A stretch of 64,000 nucleotides of DNA from Desulfospira joergensenii DSM 10085. Lineage in GTDB: Bacteria; Desulfobacterota; Desulfobacteria; Desulfobacterales; Desulfobacteraceae. The first letter of the stretch is position 1; each line of letters begins with the position of its first letter. A program made the translations under genes and the position numbers. The stretch covers positions 1,364,001 to 1,428,000 of the forward strand of contig NZ_ATUG01000001.1 in the NCBI RefSeq assembly GCF_000420085.1, in the 5' to 3' direction. Shown here piece after piece: positions 44,191 to 53,381 of the stretch. The notes beneath the pieces were generated by a model, which saw only the letters and a program-made list of their open reading frames with translations, did not search any database and was not told where the DNA came from.

Positions 44191-45249
44191 CTCCCCGGCC
44201 CAGACCGTGGTCCGGTTCCTTCCGGTCTCCTTGGATCGGTAAAGGGCCCGATCTGCCCGGCTGATCCACTCCTCCCGGGTCAAGGCCTCCGGGATGGCCC
44301 GGTTTTCCGCAATCCCCATGGAAACCGTTATTGAAATGTGCCGGTCCTTGTCCGGGAGACCGGCTGGGTCAATGGCAGTGAACCTGTGATCGGCGATCTT
44401 TTCCCGGATCCTCTCCACAATGGAAAAAGCCGTATCCATATCCGAAGCCTCAAAAAGCATGAGGAACTCCTCCCCCCCGTACCTTCCGGCCACATCAAAG
44501 TTCTCCCTCATGGAGGACTTGAGCAGGTCGCCCACTTCCCGTAGAATCACATCCCCCTGGAGATGGCCCCAGGTATCGTTTATTTTCTTGAAATGGTCGA
44601 TGTCGCAGAGGACCGCCGCGGCCCTTGTTCCTGATTTTCTCCTGAACCGGTTGCAAATCCTCTGGGCCTCCTCCTTGATCTTCCTTGAATTGAACAATCC
44701 GGTCAGGCTGTCATTGATGGCCAGTTCCTCAAACTGGCTCTTGATGAGGATGGTGCTCAGGTAATTGCAGATAATCTCGCAGACACTGGCCTCATAATCC
44801 TTGACCCGGGACTCCTTGCCGCAGAAATCCCCCCCGAAAAGATACCCGCCCCCGAATGTTTCGGGCAGGTAGACAAACCCCATGATATCGCATCCGTCAC
44901 CGGGCACGTTGATGCAGGAGACCTTCCGGGTCTGAAAGGCTTTCACCTCGTTGACAAACCTGGGGTGGGGATTCTTCAGGTCCAGCTGGAAACGCCTGCC
45001 CGGATAAAGGTCTTTTCTCAGATGATCGGGATCAGACACCTGGACGATCTTGAGAAGCAGGGCCTCTTCCACGGCATTGGTCACCTTGTAGAGGACGCTC
45101 ACATCAAAGGACATGGTCTTCTGCATGATCTGAATCGGTTTTTCAAAACACCGGTCAATATCCCGGGTCACCTCGGCCGAGGCCAGGAAGGAGCTGAGTT
45201 CCCCCAGCTGGTTCAGCACATGCTTTGCATCGGTTTCTATCTTATCCAT
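44143..45249 (-). CDS. Diguanylate cyclase (GGDEF)
   Basis: The 368-residue soluble protein has an N-terminal region (about 1-185) resembling a GAF-type sensor (DVSVLYKVTNAVEEALLLKIVQV). A GGDEF domain follows (about 190-345) with DSLTGLFNSRKI, DIDHFKKINDTWGHLQGD and the active-site loop GGEEF. It makes c-di-GMP. No I-site RxxD is obvious just before the GGEEF (it reads SSMRENFDVAGRYGGEEF). It may relate to the MshEN-like protein at 19.8-20.6 kb. Confidence 0.9.
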   Translation of the reverse strand: MDKIETDAKHVLNQLGELSSFLASAEVTRDIDRCFEKPIQIMQKTMSFDVSVLYKVTNAVEEALLLKIVQVSDPDHLRKDLYPGRRFQLDLKNPHPRFVNEVKAFQTRKVSCINVPGDGCDIMGFVYLPETFGGGYLFGGDFCGKESRVKDYEASVCEIICNYLSTILIKSQFEELAINDSLTGLFNSRKIKEEAQRICNRFRRKSGTRAAAVLCDIDHFKKINDTWGHLQGDVILREVGDLLKSSMRENFDVAGRYGGEEFLMLFEASDMDTAFSIVERIREKIADHRFTAIDPAGLPDKDRHISITVSMGIAENRAIPEALTREEWISRADRALYRSKETGRNRTTVWAGELEMKSPEDEHHVPDA

Positions 45250-45419
45250 GTCCTTTGTCCTGCTCTTTACAATTCATATTTATCCGGGGCCCGGCCGGCC
45301 ATTTGGATTCCCTGATATTTCTCTATATCAGATTCAGCCAGACAAAGGAAAAAATTTCCTTGTTCAAGCATGCCCGGGTTTGTCCTGGATATTTTTTTAT
45401 TTGATTTAAGTAATTTTTC

Positions 45420-45971
45420 ATGTTGTCACATCCAAAATTCAGACTGATCACATCGCTCTATATGCTCCTGCCCATGGCCGTTATCCCCCTTTTTCCTGAT
45501 GGAGACTCCCCTGTTCCTTGATCGGGGCTTCCAGGGAGCCTTGAGCCTGAGCCCGGTGATCTGGATCATTCTGACCCTGTAAAGCCGGTCCTCCTGGGGC
45601 TGAGATGGCTCTTCCTGAACCAGCTCAAATTGATCTCCTCGGTCTGTTCAGATATTCAGAATGGGAAATACGTCTATTTTAACCCTCCCAATGAGCCCAA
45701 CGGCGACCACGAGAAAAACGAGTGGATTATAAAGCCGGTGAACCCCTTGGTTACCCTGGCAAGGATAAAATCCCAGCTGGAATTGAAATGCTACAGGGAC
45801 CAGGTGGCCGGCATGGTGAAGGAAAAGACCTCCCAGGTGAAGATTTCCCAAAAACTGCTCAGGGAAAGGGAGCAAAACCTTTCAAAGGCGGAAGATCACC
45901 TCAAGGAAAGTGAGGCCTCTGCCCAATCGGCTTTACCCGGCTGGGAAAACAGGATATGGTTCCCCCGGTAA
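45420..45971 (+). pseudogene. Decayed fusion of a membrane sensor and a response-regulator fragment
   Basis: An ATG at 45420 opens a membrane-type N-terminus that is broken by a frameshift near 45520 and a stop near 45582. In frame 45630-45971 the fragment RWLFLNQLKLISSVCSDIQNG, typical of a linker after a TM helix in sensor proteins, runs directly into IIKPVNPLVTLARIKSQLELK, the end of a receiver domain. A coiled-coil tail follows. The join suggests a deletion between a sensor kinase gene and a regulator gene. The flanks 45250-45419 and 45972-46005 hold nothing else. Confidence 0.55.
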
Positions 45972-46005
45972 ACCCCAGGAAAATCGATATTGATGATGGA
46001 GTAAT

Positions 46006-46662
46006 ATGATAGAAAAAGCCCGACCCCAGGCCTTATTTTTTGATTTTGACGGAGTACTCGTGGATTCCGCCCTTACCAAAACCCAGGGATTTATCTCATT
46101 GTTCAAGGATTACAATGGGGGAATTATCGATGAAATCGTCCGCCACCACCGTCGCAACGGCGGTATCAGCCGGGTGGAAAAGATCAGATACGCCCATGAT
46201 CAGATCATCGGGAAACCCTTAACAAAAAAAGAGCTCGGCCTTTGGGCCGGGCAGTACTCCGAGCTTGTGGTTGAAAAGGTGATAAAGGCTCCCTGGATAA
46301 AGGGGGCAAGGGAATTTCTGGATTCGTGCCCAAAGGATATCAAGATCTTTGTCATTTCCGGCACCCCGGAGCCCGAGCTCAAGCATGTCCTTCAAAAAAG
46401 AGAGATGGCCCTTTATTTTGATGAAATTCTCGGATCCCCCGTGGGGAAACCCGATCATATCCGGATGCTGCTCGAGAAGTACCGTTTAGACCCCGGGGAG
46501 TGCATCTTCATCGGAGATGCCTTGACCGATTATCATGCGGCCCTGGAAACCGGCCTTCACTTTATCGGGATCCAGGGGGAAGTGGACTTTCCTGAAGGCA
46601 CCCTGACCCTGCCCGACTGCCGGGATCTTTCATCTGCCATGGAGACGATCTTTGCCGGGTAA
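46006..46662 (+). CDS. HAD-superfamily phosphatase
   Basis: The 218-residue protein has motif I FFDFDGVLVDS, motif II VISGTPEPEL, Lys in SPVGKPDHI and motif IV FIGDALTDYHAA. It is a beta-phosphoglucomutase/Gph-like HAD hydrolase with an alpha-helical cap. The substrate is unknown. Confidence 0.85.
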   Translation: MIEKARPQALFFDFDGVLVDSALTKTQGFISLFKDYNGGIIDEIVRHHRRNGGISRVEKIRYAHDQIIGKPLTKKELGLWAGQYSELVVEKVIKAPWIKGAREFLDSCPKDIKIFVISGTPEPELKHVLQKREMALYFDEILGSPVGKPDHIRMLLEKYRLDPGECIFIGDALTDYHAALETGLHFIGIQGEVDFPEGTLTLPDCRDLSSAMETIFAG

Positions 46663-46724
46663 GGGAGTCGGGTTAACAAGAGTCCCCCCGGATCAATCAG
46701 GCAGATTCCGTACTCAGAGGGAGT

Positions 46725-47279
46725 TCATCCTTTTTTGCCGATGTTGAAAAGCCGGGGAAAGAACATGGGGGTTTTCTTCCTGTATGCCGCATACTCTGAT
46801 CCGAAATCTTTTTCAAGCCGTTTTTCTTCCTTGAGAACGACAAGTCTGACCACGGTAAGAAAAAAGAGGATCAACACCAGCAGACAGCCCAGTGAATTGA
46901 GGTATAGGGAGAGAGCCGCATAGATGGAATGCACCCCGAATACCATGGGATTCCTCGTATATCGATAGGGTCCCTCCATCACCAGTTTTTTTGTCCGGGG
47001 GCTGATGGAAAGCCCTGCGATATCCGTGGGTCCTCCCTTTCCCCTGGAAAAAAGGAAAAGATTGGACCAGAGGACAAAGACGGCCCCCGGGATGAAGAAA
47101 AGAGCCGACAGGATCACCCGGGCAGGCAAATAGGGAAGGATCGGGATGGAAAAGATCCTGTATTCACTTGAGGCCAGGGAGACTATCCCCAGGGGGATCA
47201 ATATTAAAAACAGACCTATGCCGATAAAATACCCGGCTGCATGCCGGAGGATACCCGATTTTTGTCTTGATTGAATCAT
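46725..47279 (-). CDS. Isoprenylcysteine carboxyl methyltransferase-family membrane protein
   Basis: The 184-residue membrane protein has about four hydrophobic segments and the family motif GPYRYTRNPMVFGVH followed by VVLKEEKRLEKDFGSEYAAYRKKTP (SAM-binding in ICMT/PEMT-like enzymes). The ATG at 47279 is just past the HAD stop; the longer frame is rejected because it runs into that gene. The methyl acceptor is unknown. Confidence 0.75.
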   Translation of the reverse strand: MIQSRQKSGILRHAAGYFIGIGLFLILIPLGIVSLASSEYRIFSIPILPYLPARVILSALFFIPGAVFVLWSNLFLFSRGKGGPTDIAGLSISPRTKKLVMEGPYRYTRNPMVFGVHSIYAALSLYLNSLGCLLVLILFFLTVVRLVVLKEEKRLEKDFGSEYAAYRKKTPMFFPRLFNIGKKG

Positions 47280-47295
47280 CGGCTTCTGTCCCGGG

Positions 47296-47931
47296 TCAAT
47301 GAATTGCCATGGCCAGATCCCGGGGGAAGCCGATGCAATAACCGGCTCCTGCCGCTTCCAGGTCCTGCCGGCTGCCGTATCCCCACAACACCCCGATCCC
47401 GGATATCCCGTTGTTTTCCGCTCCTTCCATATCATATGCCGTATCCCCGACCATGACCGTGGAAGAGGCAGAAAGGGATTCCTCCTTGAGCACATGGGAG
47501 ATCAAAGAGGTCTTGTCCCCCCTTGTCCCGTCCAGTTCACAGCCGTAGATGGTTTTGAAAAAGGGATGAAGCTCGAAATGGCGGATGATCTTTTCTGCAT
47601 AAACCCAGGGTTTGGAGGTGGCCACAAAAAGGGTATGCCCCCTTTTTTCCAGATCCCGGAGAGCTTGAGGGATGCCTTCATATACACTGTTCTCAAACAT
47701 CCCTGTCCGGGTGAATCTTTCCCGGTAAAGCGTCAGGGCCTTCTCGGCCAGGGCCTTATCCGGTCCCAGCAGTTCGATGAAGCTGTCCCGCAAGGGAGGG
47801 CCGATGCACCAGGCCAGGTCTTTGGGGGACGGAGACTTCCGCCCCAGGGTTTCCAATGCATATGAGATACACCGGGAGATGCCCGTGAAGGGATCTGTCA
47901 GGGTGCCGTCCAGATCAAACAGAATATTCAT
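47296..47931 (-). CDS. Phosphoglycolate phosphatase-like HAD hydrolase
   Basis: The 211-residue protein has motif I ILFDLDGTLTDPFTGI, motif II VATSKPWVYAEKII, Lys in GTRGDKTSLI and motif IV MVGDTAYDMEGAENN, matching the Gph family. It probably dephosphorylates 2-phosphoglycolate or a small phosphoester. Confidence 0.85.
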   Translation of the reverse strand: MNILFDLDGTLTDPFTGISRCISYALETLGRKSPSPKDLAWCIGPPLRDSFIELLGPDKALAEKALTLYRERFTRTGMFENSVYEGIPQALRDLEKRGHTLFVATSKPWVYAEKIIRHFELHPFFKTIYGCELDGTRGDKTSLISHVLKEESLSASSTVMVGDTAYDMEGAENNGISGIGVLWGYGSRQDLEAAGAGYCIGFPRDLAMAIH

Positions 47932-47954
47932 CTTTTATTCCAACTCCATCAGAT

Positions 47955-48425
47955 TTATAGTTCCAGTTCCCAGAATTCCCGATCAAATTTCCGGCCGTAT
48001 TTTTCCATTTCCTCCAGGGGCTCTGATATGTGAAACCCGAGGTCTGCATAGATTTTTCTGGCGGTTTTCAGGCAGGAGTAAGTCTCCAGCCTCAGCTTTT
48101 TATATCCGTTGCGTCCGGCATGGTCCATGGCACGGGCCATGAGTTCCCCGGCAATCCCCCTGCCCCTGAACTCTTCTGATACAAGGAGAAAATTGATAAA
48201 TGCAATGCCTTTTTTCTTTTCAGATATGGCGATTGACCCGGCATTCCGCCCATTGATCTCCTTGATCCAGATTTTTGTGAAGTCTTCATCCTTTTGGCAT
48301 AGAGCAACCGCTTTTTGGGCGATATCCACTTCAAAACCGGAATCAAAACCAAACTCCCCGGCGTAAACAGATCCATGTTCGGATATGATCCATCCCAGAT
48401 CCCCGGGTCCTTTTTCCCTGATCAT
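47955..48425 (-). CDS. GNAT N-acetyltransferase
   Basis: The 156-residue protein has the acetyl-CoA motif FLLVSEEFRGRGIAGELMARAMDHA and the C-terminal KIYADLGFHISEP. It is a single GNAT domain of MarR-associated type. The acceptor is unknown. Confidence 0.8.
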   Translation of the reverse strand: MIREKGPGDLGWIISEHGSVYAGEFGFDSGFEVDIAQKAVALCQKDEDFTKIWIKEINGRNAGSIAISEKKKGIAFINFLLVSEEFRGRGIAGELMARAMDHAGRNGYKKLRLETYSCLKTARKIYADLGFHISEPLEEMEKYGRKFDREFWELEL

Positions 48426-48465
48426 TCTTCTCTCCTGTTTCTACCTGAAAACCTCCGGGGGATCA

Positions 48466-48912
48466 TCAGATCTGCCCAAGGATTTCGACAACACTCTGTA
48501 CACAGGTTTTACAGATCTTTGTCAGATAATCGTTTTCCCTGAAAATACCTTGTCCCTCTTCCGTAGTCAGATCACACCCCTTAAGCAGATCCCGGCAAAT
48601 GCAGCTGCCGTGTTTTGCCTTAAACTGATCCATGAGTTCCTGGGTTTTGGCATAGGTTGTTTCCATTGCCTCTTTCCCATCGTTCACCCCCCTGCCATGC
48701 CTCATGCCCAGAACCAAAATCCCACCGGTCAGAGCGCCACAGGTCTTTTGTCTACGGCCCATACCGGCACCAAATCCACAAGAAATTTTCAGGGCCGTCT
48801 CTTTTGACAGGCCCAATTCTTCACTGAACGCGTAAAGGACAGACTGGGCGCAGTTATATCCCTTTAAAAACATATCTACGGCAACAACAGAGCTTTTCTT
48901 CAAGATTTCCAC
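48466..48912 (-). CDS. C_GCAxxG_C_C family redox-type protein
   Basis: The 148-residue protein shows the defining spaced motif: GYNCAQSVLYAF, CGFGAGMGRRQKTCGALTGGILVLG, then SCICRDLLKGCD and the C-terminal KICKTCVQSV. The conserved Cys residues suggest metal or cluster binding. The family is widespread in anaerobes and of unknown function. Confidence 0.85.
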   Translation of the reverse strand: MEILKKSSVVAVDMFLKGYNCAQSVLYAFSEELGLSKETALKISCGFGAGMGRRQKTCGALTGGILVLGMRHGRGVNDGKEAMETTYAKTQELMDQFKAKHGSCICRDLLKGCDLTTEEGQGIFRENDYLTKICKTCVQSVVEILGQI

Positions 48913-49049
48913 CTCCCCGATGAAGAACCGGATCTTTTTTTATTTGAACCTATCCAATACCATTTATTTTTATCGGTATAACAGGATTTATACAAGGGGG
49001 TGAACCGTGGATAATCCGCTGCAGGCGGTTTGGATCCGGGAATCCCATT

Positions 49050-49619
49050 TTAATCGGTCTGTTTTAATTTGCTGTCCAATTCCATTCTTGGTCTTTTGGC
49101 AATTTCTTTTCGTGCCCCGATCCCAAACACAACACCGGCAACCAATTCATCCTTACTCCCCAAAAGCGCACTGATCTCTGCCTCGGCAAACAATATATCA
49201 CATATCCACAGGGTCTGAACTTTTTTGGCATGGGCGGTCAGAAGCATGTTCTGAATACAGGCCCCAATGGACAGGATGTCGGCTTTCCACCGGTTTTTGT
49301 TGTAATCAGGCTCTTTGTTTGAATATTGATTATAGACCAAAAGCAGTTCAGAGCCCTGTTCAATCGATTTCGTACTGATGGGAAGACTCCCGATATTTTC
49401 TGATTGAAGAGTCATCTCTTCCATCTTTGTTTTTAATAAATCAAGAATCCGGCTTTTATTGCGTTTACCGCAGGAGATGAAATACCATGGCTGCCGGTTC
49501 TTGGGAGAAGGAGCCAGCACCCCCGCCTCCAATATCTCCTTCATATCTTTTGGGGAGATATTCTGATCCATGTACTGCCGATGACTTCTTCTTTCTGAAA
49601 TTGCTTTTTGTACGTCCAT
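49050..49619 (-). CDS. Nitroreductase-family flavoprotein
   Basis: The 189-residue protein has the FMN-binding ERRSHRQYMD and APSPKNRQPWYFI segments, and the later SIGACIQNMLLTAHAKKVQTLWI. It is a single-domain NAD(P)H-dependent reductase; the substrate is unknown. Confidence 0.85.
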   Translation of the reverse strand: MDVQKAISERRSHRQYMDQNISPKDMKEILEAGVLAPSPKNRQPWYFISCGKRNKSRILDLLKTKMEEMTLQSENIGSLPISTKSIEQGSELLLVYNQYSNKEPDYNKNRWKADILSIGACIQNMLLTAHAKKVQTLWICDILFAEAEISALLGSKDELVAGVVFGIGARKEIAKRPRMELDSKLKQTD

Positions 49620-49726
49620 TTTTCAATTTAATTCTCTGTGAATCCTATAATTGAAACAAGAGGGGGGCGGTGAAACCCCCGTCACCGGAAAGCCCTGTCC
49701 GTCCGCTTTACAATCTTGCCTTTTCA

Positions 49727-49951
49727 TTATTGATATTCAATGGCCTGTGCTTCTCTGGTGATCGTATGCAGATCTTTGCCTTCAATATCCAGTTCGATCC
49801 CGTAGTTGCGCTGGATCATCTTCTTGATCCGTCTGGGTCCCAATCTATAGATACCAAAGTCAAGCCCATGCTCAATGCAGTATTTCATCTTTCCGGCATA
49901 CTTTGCCTTGTTGAATCCGCAGCCCAAAAAATCCACTTCTTCCCGTATCAT
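49727..49951 (-). CDS. Unrecognised small protein
   Basis: The 74-residue product starts MIREEVDFLGCGFNKAKYAG and continues with MKYCIEHGLDFGIYRLGPRRIKKMIQ. It is basic in the middle, with two Cys. The ATG at 49951 has AGGGGG five bases upstream, which makes translation credible. No family was recognised. Confidence 0.5.
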   Translation of the reverse strand: MIREEVDFLGCGFNKAKYAGKMKYCIEHGLDFGIYRLGPRRIKKMIQRNYGIELDIEGKDLHTITREAQAIEYQ

Positions 49952-50100
49952 ATTTCCCCCTGGTTCGGGCACGGCCGGTATCGGTCAGGCCCATTATCCA
50001 TAAACCGTCTTTCCATTATTATTTTTTTATACCCTTTGTCAAAAATATTAGTTAGCTTGGATTTTGGTGCAAAACATCACCCGTTTGGGGGATAATGAAT

Positions 50101-50326
50101 TATAGCGGTTCTCAAAAGTATGTTCCTTTATTTTTACTTTAGATTTGGACTGAGCCCGGACCCAGGGAGGAGCCAAGATTTTCGAGGATTGGATTCCTTC
50201 GGGCGGCGGGACGCCGCTGGAGAAGGGAGCCCTCCTCGGAGAAAATCATGGATGATTTTCGAGAATGAGCGCAAAATCGTTGCTCCTCCCGGCATGAATC
50301 GGAATGGTATTTTGAGAACAGCTATA
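50101..50326. mobile_element. MITE-like element with terminal and internal inverted repeats
   Basis: Ends TATAGCGGTTCTCAAAA (50101-50117) and TTTTGAGAACAGCTATA (50310-50326) match as inverted repeats in 16 of 17 positions, and similarity continues inward for about 9 more bases. Inside lies a second inverted pair, GGGAGGAGCCAAGATTTT (50165-50182) with AAAATCGTTGCTCCTCCC (50273-50290). There is no ORF. Size and structure fit a non-autonomous miniature element between two genes. Confidence 0.65.
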
Positions 50327-50343
50327 AAACCGGATGCCCGCCA

Positions 50344-51063
50344 TCATTGGCGGGAAAGAAGCCCGGCGGCATTCCCGTCCGTATTGATGCTATTGTCCGG
50401 CATCCCGGCAGTTTTGTACTCGGTGATCCAGAAATACGGAAGACGCCTCACTTTAATATCGGTTGCGCAGCCGGACAGGGATGCATGCAGATCCGAATCC
50501 GAGGGGAAGTTCTTTAAGACTTCGTGCCCAGAGCCGTCATCCAGTCTCCGGAGCTGATAAGTATTGCCTTCGGGATCCCGTCTTAAAACGGGCGTGCTGC
50601 TTCCCTCCACACAGACATTGTCAATCATCACGACTTTGGCGCCCGGGGAGAGCCGGGAATGAAATACTGAAAGGAATTGACTTCTTCTGGCCACGGGCAC
50701 ATGGGACCACCAGAAACCGTGGAATCCGGCCCAATGGCCGCCGGCTGTATTCTCGAGTGAATAGGCATCTGCCCTGGTAAACTCCACCCGGCAATTCCCA
50801 AAATCCTTGGGCTTTGCAAGAGCAAGGACTTCTGGATTGTAATCCGTGGATAGAATAGCCGCCGCTGTTCTGGCGATGAATTGGGTCCAATACCCGGTGC
50901 CGCAGGCAAGCTCCAACACCTGAAGCCCGGAAAAAGCACGGCTCAAAAACTGAGCGAGAACCTGCAAGTCCGCTTGACGCTCAGGCCTGGCATAAATTCG
51001 TTCATACTCGGCAGCACGCCGGGCATAGTAATCGATCATTGCGTCTTCTGTATTGGTCATCAT
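50344..51063 (-). CDS. SAM-dependent methyltransferase (class I)
   Basis: The 239-residue protein has YYARRAAEYERIYARPERQ at the N-terminus and the SAM motif VLELACGTGYWTQFIA near 50-65. Post-motifs are ILSTDYNPEVLALAK and FTRADAY. It is a stand-alone methyltransferase; the substrate is unknown. A small hairpin (CCCGCCA/TGGCGGG, about 50338-50355) lies at its 3' end. Confidence 0.8.
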   Translation of the reverse strand: MMTNTEDAMIDYYARRAAEYERIYARPERQADLQVLAQFLSRAFSGLQVLELACGTGYWTQFIARTAAAILSTDYNPEVLALAKPKDFGNCRVEFTRADAYSLENTAGGHWAGFHGFWWSHVPVARRSQFLSVFHSRLSPGAKVVMIDNVCVEGSSTPVLRRDPEGNTYQLRRLDDGSGHEVLKNFPSDSDLHASLSGCATDIKVRRLPYFWITEYKTAGMPDNSINTDGNAAGLLSRQ

Positions 51064-51159
51064 TTTTATGTCAACTGACTATATGAGTATGAATCAAATG
51101 TTCAGCCCGGCTATTCTTAATGATCATGAAAATTATCCTATCAACCTGCTCAATTCAGC

Positions 51160-52167
51160 TTATGCCCGAAGCCCTTCAATTATAAAAATATTTTCTTTTG
51201 TGGCTATGGTCCGGGAAAACGTAAACCCTGATGATTCCAGCAATGTTTGAAATTCTTTTTCTGTGCGTTCACGCCCACCTGTGGTGACAAGCATTTCAAG
51301 ATCCAAGAGCTTGGCAATGGAGGGTTCATTTCCAGGAGGAACAATCATCTCTACAATCAAAAGCCTTGATTCTGTTTTCATGGCTCGATGACAATTTGCC
51401 AGGATTATCCGGCACTGCTCATCCGACCAGTCATGAAGGACATGTGACATCAGATATGCATCACTTCCTGCCGGGATTTCTTTGAAAAAATCACATTCTA
51501 ATGCCTGACAGCGATCTTCAATTCCCCGGGTTTGGATCATTTTTTGGGTTTCCTGAATTACAAAAAAAGTATCTGCCACAACCCCCTTAAGCAAAGGATT
51601 TGCAGTCAGAATCTCAGCCATCAAAGTTCCGAGTCCCCCGCCAACATCTGTCAGCCTATGGATACCTGAAAAATCATAGACATCCACAATTGCACGGTGT
51701 GAGTTGGCCGCTTTTACGGCATTGGCTTCGCTAAAGACTTGTGCGGCCTGGGGATTTTCTCCAAGCCAGTCCATAAGGGGCTTCCCATGGGCTTTTTCAA
51801 ATGCCGTTTCCCCTGTTTTGATGCTATCCATAAAGTATCCCCACGATTTGTCACTCCAGTCAGAGTTAAACAAAATGGCGATAGATCTCATTGCATCTGT
51901 TTTCAAATATCCAGCCATAGGTGTAAGTTCAAACCGCCTGCCATCTGTTTCAGAAAAAATGCCGACACTTGCCAGGGCTCTCATCATCCTATAAAGAGAA
52001 GGGGCATGGGACCGGCTTACTTGAGCCATTTCTTCAATATCTTTGGGGCCTTCGGCCAGTATATCCGCGATCCCCAGCTCCGCTGCAACGTAAATCGGTT
52101 TGCTTATCCACCTTCCCACGATAAATTTCATTAACTGTGCAGGTGCTGATAACTCGGTCGGCTTCAT
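51160..52167 (-). CDS. O-methyltransferase (acetylserotonin/plant-type family)
   Basis: The 335-residue protein has an N-terminal dimerisation/winged-helix part (KPIYVAAELGIADILAEGPKDIEEMA) and a SAM-binding domain with TDVGGGLGTLMAEILTA. The catalytic-His segment is MSHVLHDWSDEQCRIILANCHRAM. ATG 52167 has AAGGAG upstream; the longer frame is rejected. Its stop lies within CTTATGC, close to the GTTATGC-type cores of the downstream integron, so it may be an old cassette. Confidence 0.82.
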   Translation of the reverse strand: MKPTELSAPAQLMKFIVGRWISKPIYVAAELGIADILAEGPKDIEEMAQVSRSHAPSLYRMMRALASVGIFSETDGRRFELTPMAGYLKTDAMRSIAILFNSDWSDKSWGYFMDSIKTGETAFEKAHGKPLMDWLGENPQAAQVFSEANAVKAANSHRAIVDVYDFSGIHRLTDVGGGLGTLMAEILTANPLLKGVVADTFFVIQETQKMIQTRGIEDRCQALECDFFKEIPAGSDAYLMSHVLHDWSDEQCRIILANCHRAMKTESRLLIVEMIVPPGNEPSIAKLLDLEMLVTTGGRERTEKEFQTLLESSGFTFSRTIATKENIFIIEGLRA

Positions 52168-52482
52168 TTTTATCTCCTTTTTTTGAAAGAATTCAGTAAA
52201 ATATACAGATGTCCATAATCTTCCCAAAACATTCGTATAGCACTTCATAACTCGGCTTTGGGTAATATAATTTTGAAATTGCCTGTCTGCTGGAATCGCA
52301 ACAATAAAAATTTTCCACAAATATTATTTCAGGGATTATGAATCAGAAAGGGAGATGATCTCATGAATAAAACACGGCGTGGTTTGTAGAACTACGGGAA
52401 AACAGGGAGGGGGAAATGATATTATTGTGTGACGGAATAAACAGGCTGATCTTATATATGCATCAATTGAATGTCAACATAT

Positions 52483-52830
52483 TTATGATCCAGATTCAGG
52501 GGCTTCCTGGCCATTGACCGACATATGGGCTCCTTTCGAGCGCAGGGCCTGGATCCCGAGCCAGATAGGATAGGCAGCCCCGATCCATTTAACGATGGAA
52601 AACGCCATTGCAGAGGTGGCCAGAACAGCAGATAAACCAAGAGCCGCAAAAATGACATGAAAGAATGCACCTGACCAAATACCAAACATGGCTGAAAAAC
52701 CGGACCGCACCCCTCTTTTGGCTGGTTGCCCGAGGATGAAAGCCATGTCCGGTCCTGGAGACAGATTTAACAAAATAGCCGCCGTAAAAAAGGTTGCCCA
52801 ATGAGCAAGAGAATAATCAAAAATACTTAT
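52483..52830 (-). pseudogene. LysE-family exporter, truncated and without a normal start
   Basis: The frame SIFDYSLAHWATFFTAAILL, then NLSPGPDMAFILGQPAKRG, is an unmistakable LysE/RhtB N-terminus. However, the position where family members have ATG reads ATA (52830-52828, AAGGA just upstream). The protein stops after about 115 residues (QEAPESGS), roughly half the normal 205. Start loss plus 3' truncation indicate a dead cassette gene. An internal TTG at 52773 is unlikely to rescue it. Confidence 0.65.
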
Positions 52831-52870
52831 AAAATCCTTTTTGTGATGAAAATTAGCTTCATCTTTAAAC

Positions 52871-52930
52871 GTATAATGATGCTATTCCTCTGCTCGGGTT
52901 TTTGCGTCGGCTGAACTAGCGTCGTTATGC
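52871..52930 (-). repeat. attC site of the cupin cassette
   Basis: Cores GTATAAT (52871-52877) and GTTATGC (52924-52930) flank a second pair, GATGCTA (52878-52884) and TAGCGTC (52917-52923). The centre contains CGTCGGCTGAA, a block repeated in other sites of this array. The cupin stop codon lies in the core. Confidence 0.65.
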
Positions 52931-53305
52931 TTCCCCTGTTGGAATGATACCTGCTGTTTCTATCATTAAGACTATGGTTTTTTCCGGAGCCCTTGTTTTA
53001 TGAACAACCCCTTTAGGAACCACATACCCCTGATGGGGGTTCAGTTCAATTGATTCCTTCCCTTCTATATCAAGGAGCAGCTTTCCGCTAAGGGTGAAAA
53101 AAAACTCATCCTCGTTGTCATGCTTGTGCCAATGATACTCCCCTTCCATTATTCCGAGCCGCACCACCGATTCATTTACCTGACACAGCGTTTGGTTGTA
53201 CCATTTGTCAGTACACTTCTTTACCAATGACTCAATATCGATGAGTTCCAAGGGATCATGAAGTATGTTCATGTGATTTACGTATGGGTATTTTTCATCA
53301 CTCAT
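52925..53305 (-). CDS. Cupin-domain protein (integron cassette gene)
   Basis: The 126-residue single cupin has metal-binding motif 1 EYHWHKHDNEDEFFFTLSGKLLLD and motif 2 GYVVPKGVVHKTRAP. It could be a small dioxygenase, isomerase or binding protein. Its stop codon is inside the attC core and its start ATG lies within the neighbouring core GTTATGA, so the cassette is almost pure coding sequence. Confidence 0.8.
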   Translation of the reverse strand: MSDEKYPYVNHMNILHDPLELIDIESLVKKCTDKWYNQTLCQVNESVVRLGIMEGEYHWHKHDNEDEFFFTLSGKLLLDIEGKESIELNPHQGYVVPKGVVHKTRAPEKTIVLMIETAGIIPTGEA

Positions 53306-53381
53306 AACCGGTTTCCTTTCAGATTTTTTTTTAAATTTATACCCTATTGTAAAATTTAGCCGCCGGCGGAGCCGGTTGGCC
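53302..53381 (-). repeat. attC-like site of the lipoprotein cassette
   Basis: Cores TCATAAC (53302-53308) and GTTGGCC (53375-53381) are joined by AACCGG/CCGGTT pairing extended by TTTCC/GGCGGAG with a bulged base. The right half overlaps the last codons of the lipoprotein gene (RPTGSAGG). Confidence 0.5.

Noticed and set aside
51139..51165. TATCAAC...CTTATGC as an attC at the O-methyltransferase 3' end
   Set aside because: Only 27 bp apart and without internal pairing; too reduced to call, though it hints that the array once extended further left.
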